A DNA stretch of 64,000 nucleotides from Lacinutrix venerupis (GTDB taxonomy: Bacteria; Bacteroidota; Bacteroidia; Flavobacteriales; Flavobacteriaceae), in NCBI RefSeq assembly GCF_003663945.1, contig NZ_RCCH01000002.1:374612-438611 (forward strand). The letters are read 5' to 3'. Positions 43,564 to 52,407 of the stretch are shown piece by piece (positions within the stretch are counted from its first letter, which is position 1; every line of letters begins with the position of its first letter). The notes below the pieces were generated by a model. The model saw only the letters and a list, made by a program, of their open reading frames with translations. It searched no databases and was not told the origin of the DNA. A program made the translations under genes and the position numbers.

Positions 43564-44079
43564 ATGCGAAAAATTGCCCTAATTCTACTTACCATTTTTA
43601 TATTATCTAGTTGCGGAGCTAGCAAAAATAAGCGTGTAGTTACCAGAAAAACACAAACCACAAAAAAAGTTAACCAACCTAAAGTAGCTGTTTCTGAAAT
43701 AGCAGAATCTATTATTAACAATGCCGAAAAATATAAAGGTACACGCTATAAATACGGAGGAACTACAAAAAAAGGAATGGACTGTTCTGGTTTAATTTAC
43801 ACCGCTTTTTTAGAAGAACAACTTCGCATTCCTAGAACTACATCTGGATTATCTTCTTATGGAGATTGGATAGATTTAAAAAAAGTTAGAGAAGGAGATT
43901 TAGTATTTTTTGCTACAAAAAAAAATAGCAGAAAAGTAAATCATGTAGGCTTAGTTACAGCTACTAATGGCGATAATGTAGAATTTATTCATGCTTCCAC
44001 CAGTAAAGGTGTTATGACTTCTAATATTAAAGAAAAGTACTGGTATTTTGCTTTTGTACAAGCCAGAAGGGTTTTGTAA
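43564..44079 (+). CDS. NlpC/P60 (C40) cell-wall peptidase lipoprotein
   Basis: The 171-residue protein has a lipoprotein signal ending in LSSC (Cys17), a short basic linker, and an NlpC/P60 domain over about 55-170. The catalytic Cys is in MDCSGL, the His in NHVGLV, and the third polar residue is the His in FIHAST. Such enzymes cut gamma-D-Glu-meso-DAP bonds, or the linkage to it, in peptidoglycan stem peptides, consistent with the DAP-type MurE in this window. It is 1 nt downstream of lpxB. Confidence 0.93.
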   Translation: MRKIALILLTIFILSSCGASKNKRVVTRKTQTTKKVNQPKVAVSEIAESIINNAEKYKGTRYKYGGTTKKGMDCSGLIYTAFLEEQLRIPRTTSGLSSYGDWIDLKKVREGDLVFFATKKNSRKVNHVGLVTATNGDNVEFIHASTSKGVMTSNIKEKYWYFAFVQARRVL

Positions 44080-44103
44080 GAAATAATTTATTATCTTCAA
44101 GGA

Positions 44104-46122
44104 GTGAGACTCCTTAACTTCACCATAATAAAGCTAACCACTTGCTTAGTTCTTGGAATTTTAATTGCTTTTTTTATTGAAATTCCAAAACATGTTTCGT
44201 TGTATGCAACAATTTTTCTATTATTTATATTAACCTTAATTTACTTTTCTTCAAAGCATAAAAGAATAAAAAACATTTGGTTTGGCCTTGTAACCTTTGT
44301 AACCATGATTTTTATTGGAATTTTAGTTACAAATTTTCACAATGAAAAACTTGATGAAAATAATTATACAAATATTGACTACAATAAAAAACCAATTACT
44401 TTTAGAATTAGATCGACATTAAAATCTGGAAATTTTAACGATAAATACATTATTGAAATTTTAAAAATTGCAGATGCTTCGGTATCTGGCAAAGCACTAC
44501 TTAACGTAGTAAAAGACAGTATAAACAAACCTCTTAAAGTTGATGAAATTTATGTAACATCTGAAGAGTTTCAACCTATTACCTCGACAATTAATCCTTT
44601 TCAATTTAATTATAGAAGTTACCTATCTAAACAATATGTTTTTAAGCAACTATATGTAAATCCTAAAAGACTATTAACTATAAGCACAAATAAACATACT
44701 ATTTATGGGTATGCAGACTTATTTAGAGAAACTATAAATATTAAGTTAAAAAAGTACAATTTTAAGCCAGATGTTTTAGCTATAATTAATGCTCTTATTT
44801 TAGGGCAAAGACAAGATTTAAGTAAAGATATTTACGACAGCTATACAGATGCTGGAGCTGTACATATTCTTGCCGTTTCTGGTTTACATGTTGCTTTAAT
44901 TTTACTACTTCTTAATTTTGCTTTAAAACCTTTAAACCGTTTTAAATATGGTAAAGCAATAACTATTATTATTTTGGTAATTTTTATGTGGAGCTTTGCC
45001 ATAATTGCAGGTCTATCTGCATCTGTAACACGCGCAGTAACAATGTTTAGCATTATTGCTATTGGGATGCATTTAAAACGTCCAACAAATATTTATAACA
45101 CATTAGCTATATCTATATTTGTTTTACTACTTTTTAAACCTCTATTTTTATTTGATGTTGGTTTTCAATTAAGCTATTTAGCTGTTATAGCAATTGTAGC
45201 TATCCAACCAAGATTAAAAAAACTATGGAATCCTAAAAATTTTCTTTTAGAAAAAATTTGGGACTATTTTACTGTTGGAATTGCTGCACAGTTTGGTGTT
45301 GTGCCAATTAGCTTATATTATTTCCATCAGTTTCCAGGTTTATTTTTTGTTGCCAATATTATAATAATTCCTTTTTTAGGAGCAATTCTAGCCATCGGAA
45401 TTTTAATTATTATTCTTGCTTTATGTGATTTTTTACCTCAATTTTTAGCCGATGGTTTTGGGTTTATTATATCTAGCATGAACTCGTTAATGAAGTGGTT
45501 ATCGCTTCAAGAAACCTTTTTATTTAAAGATATATTTTTTAATGGATGGCAAGTAATTACAGCTTATATATTTATTGTTTTGTTTATACAGTTAACAATT
45601 TACAAAAAACACGAGTGGCTAAAATTAACATTAGTTTCTATACTTCTGTTTCAAGGTGTGAATTTGTATAATAAATATACTCACAACACAAACACGTTAA
45701 CACTATTTCATAAAAGTAGGTACACAGTAATTGGCTTAAAAAAGAAGCAAAAATTAGATGTGTTTTCAGATTTAGATAGCTTATCTCAATTTAGTAATTT
45801 AATTGATTATAAAATTGGTAATAACATTAAAGAGATTACAGCTAATAAAAAACCTTCATTTATTAAAACAAAAAGCCACACTGTACTTATAATTGATAGT
45901 CTTGGTGTATATAATTTAAAGAAAATTAAACCTCATTATGTTTTAATTACACAGTCTCCAAAAATTAATTTAAATAGACTTATAGATTCTTTAAAACCGA
46001 AACAAATTATTGCTGACGGAAGCAATTACAAATCTTACATAGCACGTTGGAAAGCGACATGTTTAAAACAAAAAATCCCTTTTCACTATACTGGCGAAAA
46101 GGGAGCTTTTATATTAAATTGA
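44104..46122 (+). CDS. comEC: ComEC/Rec2-type DNA uptake channel, no metallo-beta-lactamase domain visible
   Basis: ComEC is the inner-membrane channel for single-stranded DNA in natural transformation. The 672-residue protein starts at GTG (44104). It has N-terminal membrane helices, an OB-like DUF4131 region (about 75-200) and the Competence domain with LILGQRQDLS, AVSGLHVALILL and ARVTRA-like SASVTRAVTM. Multiple helices follow to about 510. The last 140 residues are soluble but lack the HxHxDH metal motif of the usual C-terminal nuclease-like domain. It is the last gene of the surE-lpxB run and ends 4 nt from the convergent thioredoxin-like gene. Confidence 0.88.
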   Translation: MRLLNFTIIKLTTCLVLGILIAFFIEIPKHVSLYATIFLLFILTLIYFSSKHKRIKNIWFGLVTFVTMIFIGILVTNFHNEKLDENNYTNIDYNKKPITFRIRSTLKSGNFNDKYIIEILKIADASVSGKALLNVVKDSINKPLKVDEIYVTSEEFQPITSTINPFQFNYRSYLSKQYVFKQLYVNPKRLLTISTNKHTIYGYADLFRETINIKLKKYNFKPDVLAIINALILGQRQDLSKDIYDSYTDAGAVHILAVSGLHVALILLLLNFALKPLNRFKYGKAITIIILVIFMWSFAIIAGLSASVTRAVTMFSIIAIGMHLKRPTNIYNTLAISIFVLLLFKPLFLFDVGFQLSYLAVIAIVAIQPRLKKLWNPKNFLLEKIWDYFTVGIAAQFGVVPISLYYFHQFPGLFFVANIIIIPFLGAILAIGILIIILALCDFLPQFLADGFGFIISSMNSLMKWLSLQETFLFKDIFFNGWQVITAYIFIVLFIQLTIYKKHEWLKLTLVSILLFQGVNLYNKYTHNTNTLTLFHKSRYTVIGLKKKQKLDVFSDLDSLSQFSNLIDYKIGNNIKEITANKKPSFIKTKSHTVLIIDSLGVYNLKKIKPHYVLITQSPKINLNRLIDSLKPKQIIADGSNYKSYIARWKATCLKQKIPFHYTGEKGAFILN

Positions 46123-46126
46123 AGAA

Positions 46127-46678
46127 TTATATTTGAGAAAATTCTGGCTTAAAGTTCTTAAAATACTCATTAAATTTCTCTTGTGTATCCATTCCTGTAT
46201 GCTCATTCTTTTTAAACATTTTTAAGTAAAGCTCTAATTGTTGTGGTTTTTTATATCCAATAATAGGAGCAATAAAATCTGCTTTTTCATCTAGAAATAC
46301 AATAGTAGGATACGAACGTATACTAAAATATCTTGCTAGCTCATGTCCTGAGTTTCTTCGTTTAGCTTTTGCAGGATCGTAATTAGGATTTTTAAATGTT
46401 CTATCTTTAAAATTTACAACATCATTGCCTTCTGCATTAAATTTAACTGCATAATAGTGCTTGTTAACATAGTTTGCAACATCTTTATTGCTAAAGGTAT
46501 TACGATCTAACATTTTACATGGTCCACACCAAGAGGTGTACATATCCATCATTATTTTTTTAGGATTCTTTTCTTGAAGTTTCACAGCTTCTTCTAGTGT
46601 TATCCAATTAATTTCTTGTGCAGAAATTGTTTCGGTTGCTAAAACAGCGAATAGAGCTAATAATATATATTTTTTCAT
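46127..46678 (-). CDS. Secreted thioredoxin-fold protein (WCGPC)
   Basis: I chose the ATG at 46678, which gives the signal peptide MKKYILLALFAVLATETISA; an open frame extends 13 codons further without similarity and overlaps the promoter side. The mature 160-residue domain has the redox motif SWCGPCKM followed by NTFSNKDVANYVNK and SYPTIVFLD with the cis-Pro. It resembles the DUF255/thioredoxin-7 type proteins that reduce or isomerise disulfides in the periplasm. A -7 element reading TAACTTTG lies at 46715-46722. Confidence 0.88.
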   Translation of the reverse strand: MKKYILLALFAVLATETISAQEINWITLEEAVKLQEKNPKKIMMDMYTSWCGPCKMLDRNTFSNKDVANYVNKHYYAVKFNAEGNDVVNFKDRTFKNPNYDPAKAKRRNSGHELARYFSIRSYPTIVFLDEKADFIAPIIGYKKPQQLELYLKMFKKNEHTGMDTQEKFNEYFKNFKPEFSQI

Positions 46679-46714
46679 TTTACAGATTTTTTTAAAGAGT
46701 CGCAAATAGTGTTC

Positions 46715-46722
46715 CAAAGTTA
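46715..46722 (-). promoter_or_regulatory. -7 element for the thioredoxin-like gene
   Basis: On the minus strand this reads TAACTTTG, an exact TAnnTTTG match 36 nt before the chosen start and just downstream of the terminator of the POT operon. Confidence 0.5.
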
Positions 46723-46730
46723 CAAAAATA

Positions 46731-46756
46731 CAAAACGCCTTATAAAAGGCGTTTTG
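46731..46756 (-). terminator. Terminator of the DPP IV-POT-POT operon
   Basis: CAAAACGCCTT pairs perfectly with AAGGCGTTTTG around a 4-nt loop. On the minus strand a T-rich stretch follows. Confidence 0.75.
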
Positions 46757-46780
46757 TTAAAGTTTTATAATAAAATGTGC

Positions 46781-48352
46781 TTATTTAACACCATGCATTA
46801 ATTTTTTTACTACTGGAGTAAGCGCCATTAAAATTAATCCTGCCACAATTGGAACAATTGTAAAAATTAAAAAGAAAGTACTCATATCGTACTCTGCTGT
46901 AATTTTATCTATCATTCCACCCATAGATCCTGCGGCTTTATTTCCTAACCCAATGGCTATATACCATAGACCAAACATTAAACCAATTTTAGCTGCTGGT
47001 ACTAATTTACTAACATAAGATAAGCCTACTGGAGATAAAGATAATTCACCTAAAGTATGTAAAAGGTAAGCTAATATTAACCACACAATACTTACAGATG
47101 CTGTTTGCGCTCCTTGAGGAATTGAAGCAGAACCATAAGCTAAAATTCCAAAACCAAGTCCAAGTAAAATTAATCCCATTCCAAACTTAACTGTAGCAGA
47201 AGGATTGTATTTACTTTCCCATATTTTAGATACTAAAGGTGCAAAGGCAATAATATAGAATGAATTTAATATTCCAAACCAAGATGCAGGAATTTCGGTA
47301 GATTCTTGAGTAAATTGATTTTTTAACATCCATATTACAATAGCCCAAATAATTGCAAAACTTAAGCCTAAAGCTAAATTAGATACTTTGTATTTACTAA
47401 ATGTAATTTTAAATAACTGAAAAAGAACGTAAGTTATTATTATTAAAGGCACTACTGTTAATAGTGTATTTGCAATTCTAAAAATATTTGCTGAGCTTCC
47501 TTCTAAAACACGGTCTGTATAATCTGAAGCAAAAATAGTCATAGAACCACCTGCTTGTTCAAAAGCTGCCCAGAAAAATATTGTGAAAAATGCTAAAATT
47601 CCCACAACTATATAACGATCTCTTTGCACTTTTGCTGGTACAATTTCTGCCTTTATTTCTTCTTCGTTATTTGAAATAGCATCAACATAATCAATACTTT
47701 CTGACGGAGACAATCCTATTTTTCCAAAAATTGTTTGTGCTAACCAGAATTGAATCATTCCTATAAACATAAATATTCCTGCCAAGCCAAATCCATAATG
47801 CCATCCAACTGTTTCTCCTATGTATCCACATAGTAAAATACCTAAAAATGCTCCTGCATTTACTCCCATATAAAAAATGGTAAATGCACCATCCTTTTTA
47901 TTTTGAGCGTTAACATAAACGCCATTTATAATAGAGGTAATATTTGGTTTAAACAATCCGTTTCCTGCAACTAAAAGTGCGATACCTAAATATAAACTCC
48001 ATGGAGTATCGAAAGCCATAGCAGCGTGACCTAATGTCATTATTAGTGCTCCAATTGCCACTGCTCTTCTGTATCCTAAAAATTTATCGGCCAAAAAACC
48101 ACCAATTATTGGTGAGAAATATACCAGCATTGTATATGTACCATACAAGCCTAAAGCATCTTCTCTACTCCATCCCCAACCGCCATCAATAATAGCAGAG
48201 GTTAAAAATAGTACTAATATAGCACGCATTCCATAGTAAGAGAAACGTTCCCACATTTCAGTAAAAAACAAGACAAATAACCCAGACGGATGTCCCATTA
48301 ATAATTTTCGATTCATTTCAGATCCTTCGAATCTAAATTTAGCTACATTCAT
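46781..48352 (-). CDS. POT/PTR-family proton-coupled oligopeptide transporter (second copy)
   Basis: The 523-residue protein is an MFS-type carrier that imports di- and tripeptides with protons. It has the POT signatures ERFSYYGMRAILVLF near residues 35-50 and FYMGVNAGAFLGILLCGYIGE, noted by FYMGVNAGAF. About 14 membrane helices are evident, with a short acidic cytosolic loop around residues 225-240. It is clearly paralogous to the upstream gene (most of the length aligns). It is the last gene of the run DPP IV - POT - POT and is followed by a terminator. Confidence 0.93.
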   Translation of the reverse strand: MNVAKFRFEGSEMNRKLLMGHPSGLFVLFFTEMWERFSYYGMRAILVLFLTSAIIDGGWGWSREDALGLYGTYTMLVYFSPIIGGFLADKFLGYRRAVAIGALIMTLGHAAMAFDTPWSLYLGIALLVAGNGLFKPNITSIINGVYVNAQNKKDGAFTIFYMGVNAGAFLGILLCGYIGETVGWHYGFGLAGIFMFIGMIQFWLAQTIFGKIGLSPSESIDYVDAISNNEEEIKAEIVPAKVQRDRYIVVGILAFFTIFFWAAFEQAGGSMTIFASDYTDRVLEGSSANIFRIANTLLTVVPLIIITYVLFQLFKITFSKYKVSNLALGLSFAIIWAIVIWMLKNQFTQESTEIPASWFGILNSFYIIAFAPLVSKIWESKYNPSATVKFGMGLILLGLGFGILAYGSASIPQGAQTASVSIVWLILAYLLHTLGELSLSPVGLSYVSKLVPAAKIGLMFGLWYIAIGLGNKAAGSMGGMIDKITAEYDMSTFFLIFTIVPIVAGLILMALTPVVKKLMHGVK

Positions 48353-48388
48353 ATTTATAATTTAGTTTAATATTTTTTAAATTTAAAA

Positions 48389-49978
48389 TTACTCAATGCC
48401 ATGCATTTTCTTTTTAAGAATAGGGTTTAGAAGCATCATTATTATAGCTGCTCCTATTGGAATTACAGTAAATATTAAAAAGAAAGTGGACAAGCCATAT
48501 TCTTCTGAGATTGGATCAATAAAACTTCCTGTAAATCCTCCTAATAAGTTAGCAAAGAAGTTTGCTGTAAACCAAATACCAAACATTAAGCTTACAAATT
48601 TTACTGGAGCTAATTTACTAACGTAAGATAATCCTACTGGAGAAACACAAAGCTCTCCCATTGTATGTAAAAAATAAGCTCCTACTAAAAACATTAAACT
48701 AACAGAAGCTGTTTTTGCTCCTTCTGGTATTCCTGATGCTCCGTAGGCTAAAATTCCGAAGCCTAAACCTACCAATAATAATCCAATAGCAAACTTAATT
48801 GGACCAGATGGATTAAGTTTACTTTCCCATAATTTAGAAAATAATGGTGCGAATAATATTATAAATAATGAGTTTAACACAGAAAACCAAGAAGCTGGAA
48901 CCTCTGTTGTATCTGCCTTAAATTCTCTACTAAGCATCCAAATTACTATTGCCCATATAATTACAAAACTAAAACCAAGTAATATATTAGCTAAAGCGAA
49001 TTTTTTAAATGTTTGTTTAAACAACATAGCTAACACCCAAGTGATTACTAACATTGGCACAACAGTTATAATTGTATTTATAACTTTAAATGTTAGAGCG
49101 GCATTACCTACTAAAGCTCTATCTGTATAATCCTTAGCAAAAATTGTCATAGATCCACCAGCTTGCTCGAATGCCCACCAAAAGAATATTACAAATAAAG
49201 AGAATACTCCAATTACAATCATTCTATCTCTTACTACTTTAGAGCTTTCTGCTTCCTCTACTGCTTCTTCAATATCTTCTCCTATTTTTTCTACTCCATC
49301 TTCAATTACATCATCAAAATCTTCAGTTTGTTTTGGCGATAATCCTATTTTTCCAAATATTTTTTGAGTGAAATAAAACTGTAACATTCCTAAGAACATA
49401 AATACTCCAGCAAGTCCAAAACCATAGTGCCAACCTATTTTTTCTCCTATATAACCACATAAAAGAATTCCTAAAAAAGCTCCGGCATTAATTCCCATAT
49501 AGAAAATTGTATAACCTCCATCTTTTTCTTTTCCTTGAGATTTATATAATTGCCCAACCATTGATGAGATGTTAGGCTTAAAAAAACCATTTCCTATAAT
49601 TAAACCTGCTAAACCAATATAGAAAAAAATTGAAGTTATACCTTCTAAAGCCATAGATGCGTGACCAAGAGTCATAATTAATGCTCCTAATACAACAGCA
49701 TTTCTATAACCCATAAATTTATCTGCAATAAAACCTCCAATTATTGGTGTTAAGTATACCAATCCAGTATACCAACCGTAAAGAACTAATGCATCTGCAC
49801 TTGTCCATTCCCAACCACCATCTAATAGTGTTGAAACTAAAAACAGTACTAATAACGCTCGCATTCCATAGTACGAAAAACGTTCCCACATTTCTGTAAA
49901 GAATAACACAAACAGTCCTGACGGGTGACCTAATACTGTTTTTTGGTTCTCTACAGAACCTCCATATTTTAATTCCAT
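48389..49978 (-). CDS. POT/PTR-family proton-coupled oligopeptide transporter (first copy)
   Basis: The 529-residue protein shares the ERFSYYGMRALLVLF and FYMGINAGAF signatures with its neighbour and has the same helix pattern. Its central cytosolic loop (about 225-255) is longer and very acidic, with DFDDVIEDGVEKIGEDIEE-like content. It lies 50 nt downstream of the DPP IV gene and 36 nt upstream of the second copy. Tandem paralogues suggest different peptide preferences or expression balance; no substrate-specific residue can be assigned here. Confidence 0.93.
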   Translation of the reverse strand: MELKYGGSVENQKTVLGHPSGLFVLFFTEMWERFSYYGMRALLVLFLVSTLLDGGWEWTSADALVLYGWYTGLVYLTPIIGGFIADKFMGYRNAVVLGALIMTLGHASMALEGITSIFFYIGLAGLIIGNGFFKPNISSMVGQLYKSQGKEKDGGYTIFYMGINAGAFLGILLCGYIGEKIGWHYGFGLAGVFMFLGMLQFYFTQKIFGKIGLSPKQTEDFDDVIEDGVEKIGEDIEEAVEEAESSKVVRDRMIVIGVFSLFVIFFWWAFEQAGGSMTIFAKDYTDRALVGNAALTFKVINTIITVVPMLVITWVLAMLFKQTFKKFALANILLGFSFVIIWAIVIWMLSREFKADTTEVPASWFSVLNSLFIILFAPLFSKLWESKLNPSGPIKFAIGLLLVGLGFGILAYGASGIPEGAKTASVSLMFLVGAYFLHTMGELCVSPVGLSYVSKLAPVKFVSLMFGIWFTANFFANLLGGFTGSFIDPISEEYGLSTFFLIFTVIPIGAAIIMMLLNPILKKKMHGIE

Positions 49979-50028
49979 ATTTATATATTTTAGTTAGTTA
50001 TTTTTAATTTAAGTTTTAGAAGAATCTA

Positions 50029-52227
50029 CTAATTAGCTTCTAACTTGTCTCCCAAAGTACGATCTATAAAATTAGTCATTTTTTTGTACAAGTGTTTGCG
50101 TGTATTACCTCCATAAATACCGTGATTTTTATCTGGATAAATCATCCATTCAAATTGTTTATCGGCTTGAATTAGGGCTTCAACCATTCGCATTGTATTT
50201 TGCACATGTACATTATCATCTCCAGTACCATGAATTAATAGAAAATCTCCTTTTAACTTATCTACATGGTTTATTGGTGAATTATCATCGTAACCACTTG
50301 CATTTTCTTGAGGCGTAGTCATGTAACGTTCTGTATAAATAGAATCGTAAAACCTCCAACTTGTTACCGGTGCAACTGCAATTGCCATTTTAAACACATC
50401 GTTACCTTTTAAAAGAGCGTTACTAGACATAAAGCCTCCGTAGCTCCATCCCCAAATTCCAATTCTAGAAGCATCTATATAATTTCTTTGCCCTAATAAT
50501 TTTGCAGCTTCAATTTGATCTTCAACTTCAAATTTCCCTAATTCCTTTTGAGTTATTTTCTTAAAATCTGCTCCTTTTAATCCTGTTCCTCTACCATCTA
50601 CGCAAGCCACAATATATCCTTTTTGTGCTAGCATTTGATACCAATAATCATTTGAACTATTCCAACGGTTTGCAACTTGTTGAGAACCTGGTCCAGAATA
50701 TTGGTACATTAATAATGGATATTTTTTATTGACATCGAAATTTGCAGGTTTAATTACCCACATATTTAAATCGTTACCATTTACATGTATTGTAGAAAAT
50801 TCTTTTTGTGATAATGAATATTGAGAAACTGTTTCGGCTAGTTTTTCATTATCTTTTATTTTTTTAATTACATTTCCATTTGCAGCACTATTTAATGTAT
50901 ACACAGGAGGTGTTGTAGCACTAGAAAAAGTATTAATAAAATATGTAAAATCTGCACTAAAATCTGCATTATTAGTACCTGTATCTTTTGTTAATCGTTG
51001 TTTATTAGTTCCATTAAGGTTTATAGAGTATACGTCTCTATTTATAGAACCATTTTCTACAGATTGGTAGTAAATTTTATTTGTTTTTACATCTAAACCA
51101 TAGTAATTAGTTACCTCCCAATTTCCTTTTGTTACTTGATTAATTAATTCTCCATCTTTAGTATAGTGATAAATGTGATTAAAACCATCTTTTTCACTAG
51201 TCCATATAAAGCTATTATCTTCTAAAAAAGTAAGATTATCTGTTACATCAACATATGCTTTATCTCTCTCTTCAACTGCTAAAATTGCTTTATTTTTATT
51301 AGTATTAATCATCCATAAATCTAACTCATTTTGATGACGATTAGAGTACTGAGCACTTAAAACATCAGGGTTATTTGTCCATTTAATTCTAGGAATATAA
51401 AAATCTTTATAATCCTTATTTACTTTTACTTCGTTTGTTTTATTTTCTTTAAAATCATAAACATAAAGTGATACAATAGCATTTGCTTCACCGGCTTTAG
51501 GATATTTAAACACAGTTTGTGTTTGGTATAAATTTTTACCATAAACATCCATTGAAAATTCTGGAACATTAGTTTCGTCAAAACGTATAAATGCTATTTT
51601 ATCGCTATTTGCATTCCACTCAAAAGCACGCACGAAACCAAATTCTTCTTCATAGACCCAATCGGTAATACCGTTTATAATTTTATTTTTTACTCCATCC
51701 TTAGTGAATTGTGTTGTTTTACCAGATATTAAATCTTTTACATATAAATTATTATTTAAACCATAAGCAACCTTTTGTCCATCTGGAGAAAAAGTAGGTT
51801 CTTGAATTTTTTCATTAGAAACAGAAGTTAGCATCCCTGTTTTTGTGTCTAAAACATAATAATTAGCTAATGTTGAGCGTCTAAAAATAGATTCTTGATT
51901 TGTAGCTAAAAGTACCTGAGACTCATCATCACTAAATTTATAATCTGTAAAAAACTTTATGTCTTCAAGGTTTAAAGAGCTTACTAATGTTTTTACTTTT
52001 TCTAAAGTTTTATAATCGTAAATATCAATTGTAGTAGAGCCATTTTTTCTATCAAAATTTAAAACTGAATACTCTTTTCCATTTTTCATAGAATGTAAAG
52101 CATCTAATCTTTCTTGTCTAAATGTACCATTAGACCAAATATCATCAAGCGTTATAGATTTGTTTTGTGCTGTACATAAAGTAGTTACTAATAAGCATAA
52201 AAATGCTATATATTTAGATATTGTCAT
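50029..52227 (-). CDS. Secreted dipeptidyl peptidase IV-type serine protease (S9)
   Basis: The 732-residue protein releases Xaa-Pro or similar dipeptides from peptide N termini. A Sec signal peptide (cleavage near CTAQ, residue 20) leads to an eight-bladed-propeller domain, and the alpha/beta hydrolase domain follows. The DPP IV-specific double-Glu motif that anchors the substrate N terminus is visible in WVYEEEFGF. The catalytic triad is Ser in GWSYGGF, Asp in GTGDDNVH and His in KNHGIYG. It is first in the minus-strand run with two POT transporters, so peptides it trims could be imported directly. A near-consensus -7 box, TAAACTTG, lies at 52254-52261. Confidence 0.93.
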   Translation of the reverse strand: MTISKYIAFLCLLVTTLCTAQNKSITLDDIWSNGTFRQERLDALHSMKNGKEYSVLNFDRKNGSTTIDIYDYKTLEKVKTLVSSLNLEDIKFFTDYKFSDDESQVLLATNQESIFRRSTLANYYVLDTKTGMLTSVSNEKIQEPTFSPDGQKVAYGLNNNLYVKDLISGKTTQFTKDGVKNKIINGITDWVYEEEFGFVRAFEWNANSDKIAFIRFDETNVPEFSMDVYGKNLYQTQTVFKYPKAGEANAIVSLYVYDFKENKTNEVKVNKDYKDFYIPRIKWTNNPDVLSAQYSNRHQNELDLWMINTNKNKAILAVEERDKAYVDVTDNLTFLEDNSFIWTSEKDGFNHIYHYTKDGELINQVTKGNWEVTNYYGLDVKTNKIYYQSVENGSINRDVYSINLNGTNKQRLTKDTGTNNADFSADFTYFINTFSSATTPPVYTLNSAANGNVIKKIKDNEKLAETVSQYSLSQKEFSTIHVNGNDLNMWVIKPANFDVNKKYPLLMYQYSGPGSQQVANRWNSSNDYWYQMLAQKGYIVACVDGRGTGLKGADFKKITQKELGKFEVEDQIEAAKLLGQRNYIDASRIGIWGWSYGGFMSSNALLKGNDVFKMAIAVAPVTSWRFYDSIYTERYMTTPQENASGYDDNSPINHVDKLKGDFLLIHGTGDDNVHVQNTMRMVEALIQADKQFEWMIYPDKNHGIYGGNTRKHLYKKMTNFIDRTLGDKLEAN

Positions 52228-52380
52228 TAAGAATATTTTTTTGATAAAATAATGTCAAGTTTACTAAAAAATAAGCAAAAAACCCTAATTATTAACACTT
52301 AATTCAAGTAAGATAATAAGTAAAATGCTTGGTTTAAAATTTCGTTAAAGTAAGTTATCTTCAAAACAGCTGTTATTTAG

Positions 52381-52388
52381 TATCTTCG
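52381..52388 (+). promoter_or_regulatory. Near-consensus -7 element for the HMG-CoA reductase operon
   Basis: TATCTTCG is one mismatch from TAnnTTTG and lies 19 nt before the ATG. The -33 element is not obvious. Confidence 0.4.
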
Positions 52389-52407
52389 CAATCACAAATT
52401 TAACCTA

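Noticed and set aside
44104-46122. comEC as a frameshifted remnant missing its C-terminal domain
   Set aside because: The frame is intact to a normal stop 4 nt from the convergent gene, and no displaced metallo-beta-lactamase fragment follows.
46781-49978. Tandem POT genes as an assembly duplication
   Set aside because: The proteins differ throughout their length, including loop size, so they are genuine diverged paralogues.
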